Origin: Specibacter cremeus
Lineage (GTDB): Bacteria; Actinomycetota; Actinomycetes; Actinomycetales; Micrococcaceae
Direction: 5' to 3'
NCBI RefSeq assembly: GCF_003946885.1
Contig: NZ_RWKQ01000034.1
Location: 239-48,557 of the forward strand
Length of the DNA stretch: 48,319 nt
The position numbers were made by a program, and so were the translations under genes. Below, piece by piece: positions 24,706 to 32,622 of this stretch. A model generated the notes under the pieces. It was not told where the DNA came from. It saw only the letters and a program-made list of their open reading frames with translations, and did no database searches. Numbering within the stretch: the stretch's first letter is position 1; every line of letters starts with the position of its first letter.

Positions 24706-26979
24706 ATGCCGCTCTTGGACATACGCGACCTGAGCACGGACATCCAGCTGAGCAAGTCCGTGGTGCACGCCCTCGATCACGTCTCGCTGCACGTCGACGC
24801 CGGCGAGTGCCTGGGCCTGGTGGGCGAATCGGGCAGCGGCAAGACCATGACGGCCATGTCGATCGAGCGGCTGCTGCCACCCGGCGGGCACATCGTCAAC
24901 GGGGAGATCCTGCTGGACGGCGAGGACCTGGTCAAACTGCCCGAACAACGCCTGCGGGAGATCCGCGGCGTCGACATCGGCATGATCTTCCAGGACCCCA
25001 TGACGTCGCTGAACCCGGTCGTGACCATCGGCGACCAGGTGGCCGAGCCGCTCATGCTGCACCGCGGCATGGGCAAGTCGGCGGCCCTGAAGGAGGTCGT
25101 GGACATGTTCGGCCTGGTGGGCATCCCCAGCCCGCTGCAGCGCGTCAAGGACTACCCGCACCAGCTCTCCGGCGGCCAACGCCAGCGCGTCATGATCGCC
25201 ATGGCACTGATCTGCCAACCGAAACTGCTCATCGCCGACGAACCGACGACGGCCCTGGACGTGACCGTGCAAAAGCAGATCCTGGAACTGGTGGCCCGGC
25301 TGCGTGCCGAGTTCCACATGGCCATGATCCTGGTGACCCACGACCTGGGCGTCATCGCCGGCAACGCCGACCGCGTCGTCGTCATGTACGCCGGCAAGGT
25401 CGCCGAGATGGCGGACGTCCACACCCTGTTCGCCGCGCCCAAGCACCGGTACACCGACGCGTTGTTCGAGGCGCTGCCGGAACGCGTGGCCGGCACGGGC
25501 GAACGGCTGTACTCCATTCCGGGCCTGCCACCGGATTTGACCGAGCCGCCGCCGGCGTGCCGGTTCGCGCCGCGCTGCCGCTTCGCCGTCGCCCAGTGCC
25601 GGGCCGAGGTGCCGCCGGTGACGACCATCGCCACGCCCTACGGCCCGCAGGAGTTCGCCTGCATCGTCCCGCGCACCACGCCGCTGGGCATGCCCGAGCC
25701 CCGGGACTTGCGCACCACCATCCCGGAAGTGGCGCGCGTGGAGGCGGCCGAGCTGGAAGCGGGCATGGAGTTGTCGCTGGTGAAGGACGACGGCGGGCAC
25801 GACCTGGGTGCCCACGGCGCCGGCCCGTCGTCGTCGGACGCCCGCTCCTGGGTGGCCCCGACGACGTTCATCCCCGCCGACGGCACCCCGCTGTTGCAGA
25901 TCCAGGAAGCCGTCAAGGACTTCCCGGTGACCGCCGGGGCCATCCTGCGCCGGCACGTGGGCGACATCAGCGCCGTCGCCGGTGTCACCGTGTCCATCCC
26001 GCGCGGGCAGACCCTCGGCCTGGTGGGCGAGTCGGGGTGCGGGAAGACGACGCTGGGGCGCATGGTCGTGGGGCTTGACACGCCGACCAGTGGCGCCATC
26101 CTGTTCCGCGGCCGGCGCATCAGCCAGCTGCGCGGCAAGGAGGCCAAGGAGGGGCGCCGGAACGTGCAGTTCATGTTCCAGGACTCCTACGCCTCACTCA
26201 ATCCGCGCATGCGCGTGCGCTCCATCCTGCGCGAGCCGCTGGACATCCAGCACGTCGGTTCGCCCCGCGACCGCAACGACCGGGTCGACGAGTTGCTGGC
26301 CGCCGTGGGGCTGCCGGCCCGGGCCGCCGAACGCTACCCGCACGAGTTCTCCGGCGGGCAGCGGCAACGCATCGGGCTGGCCCGCGCGCTGGCCCTGCAA
26401 CCGGGTCTGATCGTCGCCGACGAACCGGTCTCGGCCCTGGACGTGTCCATCCAGGCACAGGTGCTGAACCTGATGAAGGAGCTCCAGCGGGACCGTGAAC
26501 TGACCTACCTGTTCATCAGCCACGACCTGTCCGTGGTCAGGTATCTCTCCGACGTCATCGCCGTCATGTACCTGGGCAAGATGGTGGAGGTTGGCCCGGC
26601 CGCCACCGTGTATGCGCACCCGCAACACCACTACACCCGCGGCCTGATCGATACGATCCCCATCCCGGACCCGGTGATCGAGCGCAGGAAGGCGAAATTG
26701 GGCGTGCGCGGCGAACTGCCCTCGGCCATGAACCCGCCCAGCGGGTGCCGGTTCCGCACCCGGTGCCCGATGGCGCAGGAGATCTGCGCCCGGGTCGAAC
26801 CGCCGCTGCAACCCGGCGGCGGACACGAGCCGATGCCGGCCGACGAACTGGCCGCCGCCACGGCCAAGGCCGTGGCCGCCGGCACCGTGCCGCACCTGGT
26901 GGCCTGCCACTTCCCGATCAACGGCCACGCCGCCGCCGACACCCTGACCGACGAAACGGCCGCGCCCGACCCGGTCTGA
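24706..26979 (+). CDS. Fused double ATPase of the peptide ABC transporter (DppD-DppF)
   Basis: A 757-residue protein joining two ABC ATPase domains that are often separate genes. Domain 1 has Walker A GESGSGKT (40-47), signature LSGGQRQRVMIA near 154 and Walker B LLIADEPTTALD. Domain 2 has Walker A GESGCGKT near 441-448, signature FSGGQRQRIGLA near 547 and Walker B LIVADEPVSALD. Each is followed by an oligopeptide-type C-terminal extension with Cys clusters (PPACRFAPRCRFAVAQC and GCRFRTRCPMAQEIC), which in relatives bind iron-sulfur or structural metal. AAGGAG precedes ATG 24706. It powers the two upstream permeases. Confidence 0.95.
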   Translation: MPLLDIRDLSTDIQLSKSVVHALDHVSLHVDAGECLGLVGESGSGKTMTAMSIERLLPPGGHIVNGEILLDGEDLVKLPEQRLREIRGVDIGMIFQDPMTSLNPVVTIGDQVAEPLMLHRGMGKSAALKEVVDMFGLVGIPSPLQRVKDYPHQLSGGQRQRVMIAMALICQPKLLIADEPTTALDVTVQKQILELVARLRAEFHMAMILVTHDLGVIAGNADRVVVMYAGKVAEMADVHTLFAAPKHRYTDALFEALPERVAGTGERLYSIPGLPPDLTEPPPACRFAPRCRFAVAQCRAEVPPVTTIATPYGPQEFACIVPRTTPLGMPEPRDLRTTIPEVARVEAAELEAGMELSLVKDDGGHDLGAHGAGPSSSDARSWVAPTTFIPADGTPLLQIQEAVKDFPVTAGAILRRHVGDISAVAGVTVSIPRGQTLGLVGESGCGKTTLGRMVVGLDTPTSGAILFRGRRISQLRGKEAKEGRRNVQFMFQDSYASLNPRMRVRSILREPLDIQHVGSPRDRNDRVDELLAAVGLPARAAERYPHEFSGGQRQRIGLARALALQPGLIVADEPVSALDVSIQAQVLNLMKELQRDRELTYLFISHDLSVVRYLSDVIAVMYLGKMVEVGPAATVYAHPQHHYTRGLIDTIPIPDPVIERRKAKLGVRGELPSAMNPPSGCRFRTRCPMAQEICARVEPPLQPGGGHEPMPADELAAATAKAVAAGTVPHLVACHFPINGHAAADTLTDETAAPDPV

Positions 26980-27017
26980 GCACTCCCGCCGCCGCGGGCG
27001 CGCCCAGCCCGATCCGG

Positions 27018-27023
27018 TACCCT
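27018..27023 (+). promoter_or_regulatory. Putative -10 for leaderless hydrolase mRNA
   Basis: TACCCT, then six bases (GCTGGA), then ATG 27030. There is no Shine-Dalgarno. Confidence 0.55.
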
Positions 27024-27029
27024 GCTGGA

Positions 27030-27779
27030 ATGAGCAAAACCCGCATCGTGTTCGTCCATGGGTCGGGCCGCTACGGCGCCGCCGCATGGCCGACCCAGCA
27101 CCGGTTGGCGGGCCGCTACGATTGTCTCTTTCTCAAGCGCACCGGTTTTGACGCCGTCGTCCCTCCGCAGCCCACCGACTTCGCCGCGGACGAGGCGAAT
27201 GTGATCGAGGCGCTCGGCGCCGGCGGGCACGTGGTGGCGCACGCCCAGGGTGCGATCGCGGCCATGATGGCGGCCGTCGCCCGGCCGGACCTGGTGCGCT
27301 CGCTGGTGCTCGTGGAGCCGGCGTGCCTGTCGTTGACCGCGGAATTGCCGGCGTCGGCCGCGTACCGGGGGCAGCTCGAGCGGTTGTACGCCCGGCGGGG
27401 GCAGCTCACCGACGCGGAGTTCGCCCGCGAGCTGGCCCGGGTTGCACCGGCCGGCGGGTTCGTCGACTCATCCGTTTCCGGCTCCACCGGCACCGGCGTG
27501 TTCGGCGGTGGCGTGCCGGAGTCCGCCGACCGCGTCGCCACCCGGCTGCGGCTGCAGGCGCCACCGTGGGAGGCGCCGCTCCACATCGTGCCGGGCGTGC
27601 CCACGCTGGTGCTGACCGGCGGTTGGGAGCCGCTGTACGAGGAGATCGCCGGCTATCTGGTCACGACCGGGGCGCGGCACCTGGTGGCGCCCGGCGGGCA
27701 CCGGCTGCACGACCTGCCGGAGGGAGCGGCACTGATCGAGGAGTTCATCGCCGCCGATCCTGGCGGGGGCGGCCTCTAG
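27030..27779 (+). CDS. Alpha/beta hydrolase-fold protein lacking the serine nucleophile
   Basis: A 249-residue alpha/beta hydrolase-fold protein. FVHGSGRYG near residue 8 is the oxyanion-hole region and VAPGGHRLHDLPE holds the late histidine. The nucleophile elbow, normally G-H-S-x-G, reads A70-H71-A72-Q73-G74, with GCC (Ala) at 27243-27245 where Ser is expected. Ordinary esterase chemistry is therefore unlikely; a binding or regulatory role, or a lyase-type reaction, is possible. It follows the transporter operon by 50 bases but has its own -10-like signal, so it may be transcribed alone. Confidence 0.75.
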   Translation: MSKTRIVFVHGSGRYGAAAWPTQHRLAGRYDCLFLKRTGFDAVVPPQPTDFAADEANVIEALGAGGHVVAHAQGAIAAMMAAVARPDLVRSLVLVEPACLSLTAELPASAAYRGQLERLYARRGQLTDAEFARELARVAPAGGFVDSSVSGSTGTGVFGGGVPESADRVATRLRLQAPPWEAPLHIVPGVPTLVLTGGWEPLYEEIAGYLVTTGARHLVAPGGHRLHDLPEGAALIEEFIAADPGGGGL

Positions 27780-27887
27780 TTCGGTGGCCGGCATGGTTTG
27801 CCGGCTTCGGGACCGTGGCCACCCGGGGTTGGTGCCGCCTGGGCTTCGATGGGCCGGCTGTCATGGGCGGAAGGGCCATGGCATCTG

Positions 27888-28013
27888 GCGAACCAGTGGA
27901 CTGCAAACGCTCGTTTGCGAACCAGTGGGCGGTAAGTGCTCGTTTCGGGCCGATTTTCGACATCTGCTGTCCAGTAGTTTGCGTCATCGACAGCTACTGC
28001 CCAGCAGTTGCGT
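27888..28013. repeat. Repeat cluster in the 415-base gap before the GNAT gene
   Basis: Two adjacent imperfect 29-base copies (27888-27916 and 27917-27945) each begin GCGAACCAGTGG and end GCTCGTTT. They are followed by two diverged copies of CTGYCCAGYAGTT (around 27967-27980 and 27994-28007), the second preceded by CGACAGCTA. The rest of the gap (27780-28194) is non-coding as far as I can see. CAGCTACTGCCCA here is close to the arm of the palindrome inside smc. Confidence 0.7.
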
Positions 28014-28182
28014 CCCGGGCCCGGGCGTCCGCGGCCGGCGCCGGCGGGGCAGCCCCTGACGCGGCGACGGCCGCCCGAACAAACACCTCCGACTTTTCCG
28101 GTCACCGCATTAGCCTTTCGGCCTCCCCAAGCTTCGTCCCCGGCCGCTCCCACCGCTCGCACGCTCGGGGCCCCTCGGCCTC

Positions 28183-28188
28183 TAGGCT
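28183..28188 (+). promoter_or_regulatory. Putative -10 for leaderless GNAT mRNA
   Basis: TAGGCT, six bases (GGTGTC), then ATG 28195; no Shine-Dalgarno. Confidence 0.55.
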
Positions 28189-28194
28189 GGTGTC

Positions 28195-28701
28195 ATGTTC
28201 GACATCCGGCCCGCGGGGATCAACGAGTTCTCGCTGCTGCCCCTCCTCGAGGCGGAGGCCGATGCCGTCTTCGCGACGCCCGGGTCCACGATTGACCCGG
28301 CGCGGTTGCCGCCGCCGGCGTCCGTGGCCGAGTATGCCGGTGCGTTCCACATCATGGTGGCCGGGCGCCCGCCGGTGGGGTTCGTCCGGTTGGAGATCGT
28401 CGACGGGCTGGCGCACCTGGAGCAGCTGGCCGTCAGCCCCGACGTCGGCCGGCGCGGGATCGGCCGGTCGCTCGTGGATGCGGCCAAGGCGTGGGCGCGC
28501 GAATCCGGGTTCACGGCCATGACGCTGTGCACGTTCGCTGACGTACCGTTCAATGCGCCGTTCTACGCGTCGTGCGGGTTCTCGCAGGTCGCCCTGCTCA
28601 CGCCCGGGCTGGCCCGGCTGCGGCGGATCGAGACGGAGCTGGGCTTGGACGCCTTGGGCCGGCGCGTCGTCATGCGGGCGGAGCTCTCCGCCGGTGATTG
28701 A
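28195..28701 (+). CDS. GNAT family N-acetyltransferase
   Basis: A 168-residue Gcn5-related acetyltransferase. The acetyl-CoA-binding core is LEQLAVSPDVGRRGIGRSLV near 80-99, where VGRRGIG is the R/Q-x-x-G-x-G/A pyrophosphate loop, followed by the late FYASCGF strand-helix. It transfers an acetyl group from acetyl-CoA to an unknown amine or protein. It is a single gene with a leaderless-type promoter. Its TGA stop lies inside a GGTGATTGAGC repeat, so the last residues (SAGD) may derive from the repeat. Confidence 0.85.
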   Translation: MFDIRPAGINEFSLLPLLEAEADAVFATPGSTIDPARLPPPASVAEYAGAFHIMVAGRPPVGFVRLEIVDGLAHLEQLAVSPDVGRRGIGRSLVDAAKAWARESGFTAMTLCTFADVPFNAPFYASCGFSQVALLTPGLARLRRIETELGLDALGRRVVMRAELSAGD

Positions 28702-28717
28702 GCCTGTCGAAATCACC
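28693..28717. repeat. GGTGATTGAGC-type repeat at the 3' end of the GNAT gene
   Basis: A single 25-base copy beginning GGTGATTGAGCC and ending AATCACC, with seven-base inverted ends. It is the same family as at 11350-11458. The GNAT stop TGA (28699-28701) lies within it, in a different frame from the smc case. Confidence 0.75.
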
Positions 28718-28793
28718 CGGGCACGGGTCCCGTCCCGCAGCCCCGGAAACCATCCGTGTGACGAAACCGTGCGACTCCGCGCCATTTGGAATA

Positions 28794-28809
28794 ACTTGAA
28801 GCTTCAAGT
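28794..28809. promoter_or_regulatory. Perfect palindrome ACTTGAAGCTTCAAGT, likely operator
   Basis: A 16-base perfect palindrome, 41 bases before the VOC gene, with a related half-site AACTTCAA at 28826-28833. The TTGAAG inside it can serve as a -35 for a -10 near GTTAGT (28818-28823). MarR-family repressors of glyoxalase or dioxygenase genes use sites of this kind. No regulator gene is adjacent in this window. Confidence 0.6.
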
Positions 28810-28850
28810 AGTTTGGTGTTAGTGAAACTTCAACCGACCCGGGAGTCACC

Positions 28851-29720
28851 ATGACCACCACCGACAACCTGCTCTCCGCCGACCTCTCCATGGGCACCGT
28901 GATGCTCAAGGTCGGCGACATGGCCACGATGAGCGACTACTACCAAACCGCCCTGGGCCTGGACGTCGTGGCCGAGGCCGACGGCGGCCAGTACCTGGGC
29001 CGCGGCGCCACGCCGCTGGTCCACCTGCAACCGGCCAAGGGCCTGCACATCCCGGGCCGGGGCGAGGCCGGGCTGTTCCACACGGCGTTGCTGTTCGACG
29101 ACCAGGCATCCCTTGCCGCCACGGTGGCCACCGCGGCCCAATACAACCCCCGGCTGTTCGCCGGCAGCGCCGACCACCTGGTCTCCGAGGCGTTCTACTT
29201 CACGGACCCGGAAGGCAACGGCATCGAGCTGTACTGGGACCGCCCGCGCAGCGAGTGGCGCTGGGACGGGTCCGCGGTCGTCATGGACTCCCTGGCGCTT
29301 CCCCCGCAGGGCTTCCTGGACCAGCACCTGACCGAGGCCTCGGTGACGGGCCAGCGCGACGCGGCCGCCGCCGTCGGACACGTCCATCTGCAGGTGGGTG
29401 ACGTCCAGACGGCCCAGCAGTTCTACGTGGACACGCTCGGCTTCGAGCGCACGGCCGGCTGGCACGGCCAGGCCTTGTTCGTCTCGGCCGGCGGCTACCA
29501 CCACCATATGGCCATGAACGTGTGGAACAGCCGCGGCGCCGGCCCGCGCAAGGATACGCTGGGCCTGGGCGAGGTGCTGATCCAGCTGCCCGGCCGGGAC
29601 GACGTCGGCGCGCTGGCGCAGCGATTGGCGCACCACAAGATTGCGGTCGCCGATACCGGGGCCGAACTCGTCTTCCTTGATCCGTGGCACAACCGGATCC
29701 GGGTTAGTGTGGAGTCGTAA
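28851..29720 (+). CDS. Two-domain VOC (glyoxalase/extradiol dioxygenase-like) protein
   Basis: A 289-residue protein with two vicinal-oxygen-chelate modules (about 15-130 and 170-285), similar to CatE-type ring-cleavage dioxygenase relatives. Domain 1 begins TVMLKVGDMATMSDYYQTAL and contains FYFTDPEGNGIELYWDRP. Domain 2 begins GHVHLQVGDVQTAQQFYVDT, contains YHHHMAMNVW and ends FLDPWHNRIRV. The His in GHVHLQV and HHMAMN are likely metal ligands, whereas domain 1 lacks the first His. The substrate is unknown, possibly a quinone or thiol adduct. Expression is probably controlled by the upstream palindrome. Confidence 0.85.
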   Translation: MTTTDNLLSADLSMGTVMLKVGDMATMSDYYQTALGLDVVAEADGGQYLGRGATPLVHLQPAKGLHIPGRGEAGLFHTALLFDDQASLAATVATAAQYNPRLFAGSADHLVSEAFYFTDPEGNGIELYWDRPRSEWRWDGSAVVMDSLALPPQGFLDQHLTEASVTGQRDAAAAVGHVHLQVGDVQTAQQFYVDTLGFERTAGWHGQALFVSAGGYHHHMAMNVWNSRGAGPRKDTLGLGEVLIQLPGRDDVGALAQRLAHHKIAVADTGAELVFLDPWHNRIRVSVES

Positions 29721-29786
29721 CCCGGCCACCTGGGTGGCCGCCGAGACGCAACACCCCTTGCCCGCGACGCGCGAAAGGTGCTTTCT

Positions 29787-30236
29787 GTGCCCAATTACTC
29801 CGAGTTCTTCATCGCCGACCACCACGTGGCCGTGGCCCGCGCCAAGGCCCGCGACGCCGGCACGTCCCCGAGCGTCGACGTCCCCGTGCTGCCCACGCCC
29901 GGCCTCAGCGACCTGGAGATCGAGGTGCTCGGCGAACTGGCCGCCCGCAAGGTCCATGCCACGGGGGTGCGCGCCGAGCTGAACATGGTCGACATCGCCC
30001 TCGATTCGCTGTACGCGGTCCCGGACGCGCTGGTCGAGGTGTTCGCCGAGCTCGCCACGGCCGAGGAACCGGAGACCATCCCGGAACTGGCCGCCGAATG
30101 GGCGCGCGACGACGTCATGGAGTCCGCGCCGGAGGTCACCGAGCCACTCGTGCGCCAGCTCGCCTCGATGGCCGCAACCGTGCACGCGGAGGCGGAGAAC
30201 GACACCCGGCTGGGGCTGTTCTTCTACTCGGCCTAG
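29787..30236 (+). CDS. Hypothetical protein upstream of rpsP
   Basis: A 149-residue acidic protein that I do not recognise. It has no signal peptide or membrane segment. It is rich in Ala, Glu and Val with predicted helices, for example LSDLEIEVLGELAARK and DALVEVFAELATAEEPETI. GTG 29787 is chosen because GAAAGG ends eight bases upstream; GTG 29778 overlaps that site. It lies 66 bases after the VOC gene, and the rpsP promoter begins right after its stop, so it is probably the end of the preceding unit. Confidence 0.65.
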   Translation: MPNYSEFFIADHHVAVARAKARDAGTSPSVDVPVLPTPGLSDLEIEVLGELAARKVHATGVRAELNMVDIALDSLYAVPDALVEVFAELATAEEPETIPELAAEWARDDVMESAPEVTEPLVRQLASMAATVHAEAENDTRLGLFFYSA

Positions 30237-30243
30237 CGTCTGG

Positions 30244-30249
30244 CATAAT
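30244..30249 (+). promoter_or_regulatory. Putative -10 of the rpsP operon
   Basis: CATAAT in TGGCATAATGG is a strong -10 match. It leaves a leader of about 125 bases before rpsP GTG 30383, containing CTCTC/GAGAG pairing near 30276-30308 and the ribosome site AGGAGA at 30367. No clear -35 is visible. Confidence 0.6.
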
Positions 30250-30382
30250 GGATGGGTACTCGATCCGCGCGGCCCCTCTCTCCGTGCTGCGATCGGAGTC
30301 CTTGAGAGTTCCGTGAATCGGCCCGCCCCACGGGAGCGTGCAACGGGATTCGCCCCTTTTCGAACCAGGAGAAACCACAAAA

Positions 30383-30787
30383 GTGGCCGTAAAGATTCGT
30401 CTGAAGCGCTTCGGCAAGATGCGCGCCCCGTACTACCGCGTCGTCGTCATGGATTCGCGCGCCAAGCGCGATGGCCGTGCCATCGAGGAAATCGGCAAGT
30501 ACCACCCGACCGAGCAACCCTCGTTCATCGAGATCGACTCGGACCGTGCCCAGTACTGGCTCGGTGTCGGCGCGCAGCCGACCGAGCAGGTGTTCAAGCT
30601 GCTGAAGATCACCGGTGACTGGCAGAAGCACAAGGGCATCGCCGGCCAGGAAGGCACGCTGAAGACCAAGGCCCCGAAGCCCGCCTTCGTCGCCCCCGAG
30701 GCCAAGAACGTCGTGCTGAGGGAAGCCATCACGCCGAAGGCCAAGAAGGCCGACGAGGCTCCGGCAGAGACCGCCGAGGCCGAGTAA
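30383..30787 (+). CDS. rpsP: 30S ribosomal protein S16 (bS16)
   Basis: A 134-residue ribosomal protein of the small subunit. The core [19 protein letters not shown] and [19 protein letters not shown] match bS16, and the conserved core ends near residue 85. The Lys/Ala/Glu-rich tail to 134 is a common actinobacterial extension. GTG 30383 is set by the canonical start and AGGAGA upstream; an in-frame start 45 bases earlier would add unconserved residues. It heads rpsP-khpA-rimM-trmD. Confidence 0.97.
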   Translation: MAVKIRLKRFGKMRAPYYRVVVMDSRAKRDGRAIEEIGKYHPTEQPSFIEIDSDRAQYWLGVGAQPTEQVFKLLKITGDWQKHKGIAGQEGTLKTKAPKPAFVAPEAKNVVLREAITPKAKKADEAPAETAEAE

Positions 30788-30788
30788 C

Positions 30789-31031
30789 TTGCTGGCCGAT
30801 GCGCTGGAGCACCTGGTCCGCGGAATCGTTGACTTTCCCGAGGACGTCAAGGTCCGCCTGTTGAACAACCGTCGCGGGGAAACCCTCGAGGTTCGCGTGC
30901 ATCAGGACGATTTGGGCCGCGTGATCGGCCGCCAGGGTCGCACCGCCCACGCCCTGCGCACGGTGGTTGCGGCGCTGGCTCATGGCGAACCGGTTCGTGT
31001 GGACGTGGTCGACACGGACCGTCGCCGCTAG
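30789..31031 (+). CDS. khpA: KH-domain RNA-binding protein KhpA
   Basis: An 80-residue single KH domain (YlqC/KhpA family). The RNA-binding loop is the GRQG in VIGRQGRTAHALRTVV (47-50). KhpA partners with KhpB in RNA regulation of cell division and envelope genes in other bacteria. The start is TTG 30789, one base after the rpsP stop, so translation is coupled to rpsP. It is nearly always found between rpsP and rimM. Confidence 0.93.
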   Translation: MLADALEHLVRGIVDFPEDVKVRLLNNRRGETLEVRVHQDDLGRVIGRQGRTAHALRTVVAALAHGEPVRVDVVDTDRRR

Positions 31032-31032
31032 T

Positions 31033-31090
31033 CCCCAGCGGCTCCCGCTGCTCGCAAGCTCGCAGCGGGGCCCTCGCCGCTGTGGGCCCA
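31033..31090. repeat. 58-bp dispersed repeat, copy 1
   Basis: This sequence matches the reverse complement of 48262-48319 at 54 of 58 positions. It begins CCCCAGCGGCTCCC, has GCTCGCAAGCTCGCA in the middle and ends GCTGTGGGCCCA. It starts just after the khpA stop. A shorter, degraded relative lies at about 28143-28184. Confidence 0.85.
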
Positions 31091-31137
31091 CCCACGCCCT
31101 CCCTCGGGCGCGTGGGCCCACCCACATGCCTCTAGTC

Positions 31138-31170
31138 GCGGCCCCGGCACCCTCGTGGTGCCGGGGCCGC
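31138..31170 (+). terminator. Strong hairpin between khpA and rimM
   Basis: 14-base arms GCGGCCCCGGCACC (31138-31151) and GGTGCCGGGGCCGC (31157-31170) with a five-base loop. It may end or attenuate the rpsP-khpA message before rimM, whose start is 35 bases on. Confidence 0.75.
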
Positions 31171-31204
31171 TTCCATTCCCGACACGATCCACCCAGGAGA
31201 TCCC

Positions 31205-31744
31205 ATGCAGGTCCAGGTTGCCCGACTCGGCAAGCCGCACGGCATTCGCGGTGAAGTCACCGCCCAGGTGCTCACCGACGACCCGGATGCCCGGTTTGTC
31301 GCCGGCGCCGAATTCGCCACCAGGCCGGCACGGGCCGGGGGACTGGTGGTGCGCAGCGCCCGCTGGAACAAGGACATCCTGCTGCTCGGCTTCGAGGGCG
31401 TGCTCACGCGCAACGACGCGGAGCTGCTGCGCGGGACCACGCTGTTCATCGACGCCGAGGAGGACACGGACGACGACGGCTGGTACGAACACGATTTGCT
31501 GGGCCTTGAGGTGCGGGTCGGCAGCGAGACGGTTGGCAAGGTTACGGGGTTGCGCACCCTGCCGGTGCAGGATCTGCTGATCGTCGAGGACGCCAACGGC
31601 GAGGAGGTGCTGGTCCCGTTCGTCGAGGAGATCGTCCCCGAGGTCGATACCGAGGCCGGCTATGTGCGGCTCACCCCGCCGCCGGGGCTGTTCGAGCTGA
31701 ACCGCGGGGAGCCCGGGGCCGATGCGGCGGAGGGCGAACGGTAG
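31205..31744 (+). CDS. rimM: 16S rRNA processing protein RimM
   Basis: A 179-residue ribosome maturation factor that binds S19 and the 30S head. The N-terminal domain begins [17 protein letters not shown]; the C-terminal PRC-barrel (about 98-170) has [31 protein letters not shown] and [12 protein letters not shown], which are typical. ATG 31205 has AGGAGA five bases upstream (TCCC spacer). trmD follows after two bases, so the two are coupled. Confidence 0.96.
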   Translation: MQVQVARLGKPHGIRGEVTAQVLTDDPDARFVAGAEFATRPARAGGLVVRSARWNKDILLLGFEGVLTRNDAELLRGTTLFIDAEEDTDDDGWYEHDLLGLEVRVGSETVGKVTGLRTLPVQDLLIVEDANGEEVLVPFVEEIVPEVDTEAGYVRLTPPPGLFELNRGEPGADAAEGER

Positions 31745-31746
31745 CC

Positions 31747-32538
31747 GTGCGCTTTGACGTCTTCACCATCTTCCCCGAATACCTGGCCGCGCTGGAGCTG
31801 AGCCTGATCGGCAAGGCCCGCGGCCAGGGCCTGTTGGAGGTCGCCGTGCATGATCTGCGCGACTTCACCACGGACCGCCACCGCACGGTTGACGACTCGC
31901 CGTACGGCGGCGGCGCCGGCATGGTCATGAAGCCCGAGCCGTGGGCGCAGGCGCTCGAGTCCGTGCTGGACCCGCACGCGGACGCGAAGCCGACGCTGAT
32001 CGTGCCGTCCCCGGCCGGCGAGGTGTTCACCCAGGCGCTGGCCCATGAGTTCGCCGCGCGGCAGCACCTGGTGTTCGCCTGCGGCCGCTACGAGGGCATC
32101 GATGAACGCGTCTTGGACTGGGCCGCCGACCACTACACCGTCCGTCCCGTCAGCCTCGGCGACTACGTGCTCAACGGCGGCGAGGTGGCCGTGCTGGCCA
32201 TGGTCGAGGCGATCGGCCGCCTGGTCCCCGGTGTGGTCGGCAACCCCGAGTCGCTGGTCGAGGAGTCGCACGCCGACGGGCTGCTCGAGTATCCCGTGTA
32301 CACGAAACCCGCCGCATGGCGCGACCGGGAGGTCCCGGAGGTGCTGCTCAGCGGCAACCACGGGAAGATCGCGAAGTTCCGCCGGGAGCAGCAGCTGCGG
32401 CGCACGGTCGCCCGCCGGCCGGACCTCATCGCCGCACTGGACGCCGGGTCGCTGGGCAAGGCGGACCGCAACGTGCTCTGGGAACTGGGGTACGCCGTCG
32501 TCGACCGTCAACTGGTGAAGCGGGAAGCCGCCACGTGA
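31747..32538 (+). CDS. trmD: tRNA (guanine-N1)-methyltransferase TrmD
   Basis: A 263-residue SPOUT-class enzyme that methylates G37 of tRNA using S-adenosylmethionine, which prevents frameshifting. It starts [13 protein letters not shown]. The motifs [29 protein letters not shown] and the knot region [12 protein letters not shown] are all present. The start is GTG 31747, two bases after rimM. The next gene in most genomes is rplS; here an MFS/TetR pair comes between. Confidence 0.97.
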   Translation: MRFDVFTIFPEYLAALELSLIGKARGQGLLEVAVHDLRDFTTDRHRTVDDSPYGGGAGMVMKPEPWAQALESVLDPHADAKPTLIVPSPAGEVFTQALAHEFAARQHLVFACGRYEGIDERVLDWAADHYTVRPVSLGDYVLNGGEVAVLAMVEAIGRLVPGVVGNPESLVEESHADGLLEYPVYTKPAAWRDREVPEVLLSGNHGKIAKFRREQQLRRTVARRPDLIAALDAGSLGKADRNVLWELGYAVVDRQLVKREAAT

Positions 32539-32587
32539 CCCGATCACGGCCATTGCCGCGGTGAAATTCTGGGAGTAACATTCGTTT

Positions 32588-32599
32588 TAGTTGCAACTA
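32588..32599. promoter_or_regulatory. Palindrome TAGTTGCAACTA, likely operator of the efflux gene
   Basis: A perfect 12-base palindrome 24-35 bases upstream of the efflux start at 32623, overlapping the likely promoter. It is a plausible site for the TetR-type repressor encoded downstream (34172-34774), although MarR proteins use similar sequences. Confidence 0.55.
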
Positions 32600-32622
32600 C
32601 CAAAATGGAGGTGACACTCATA

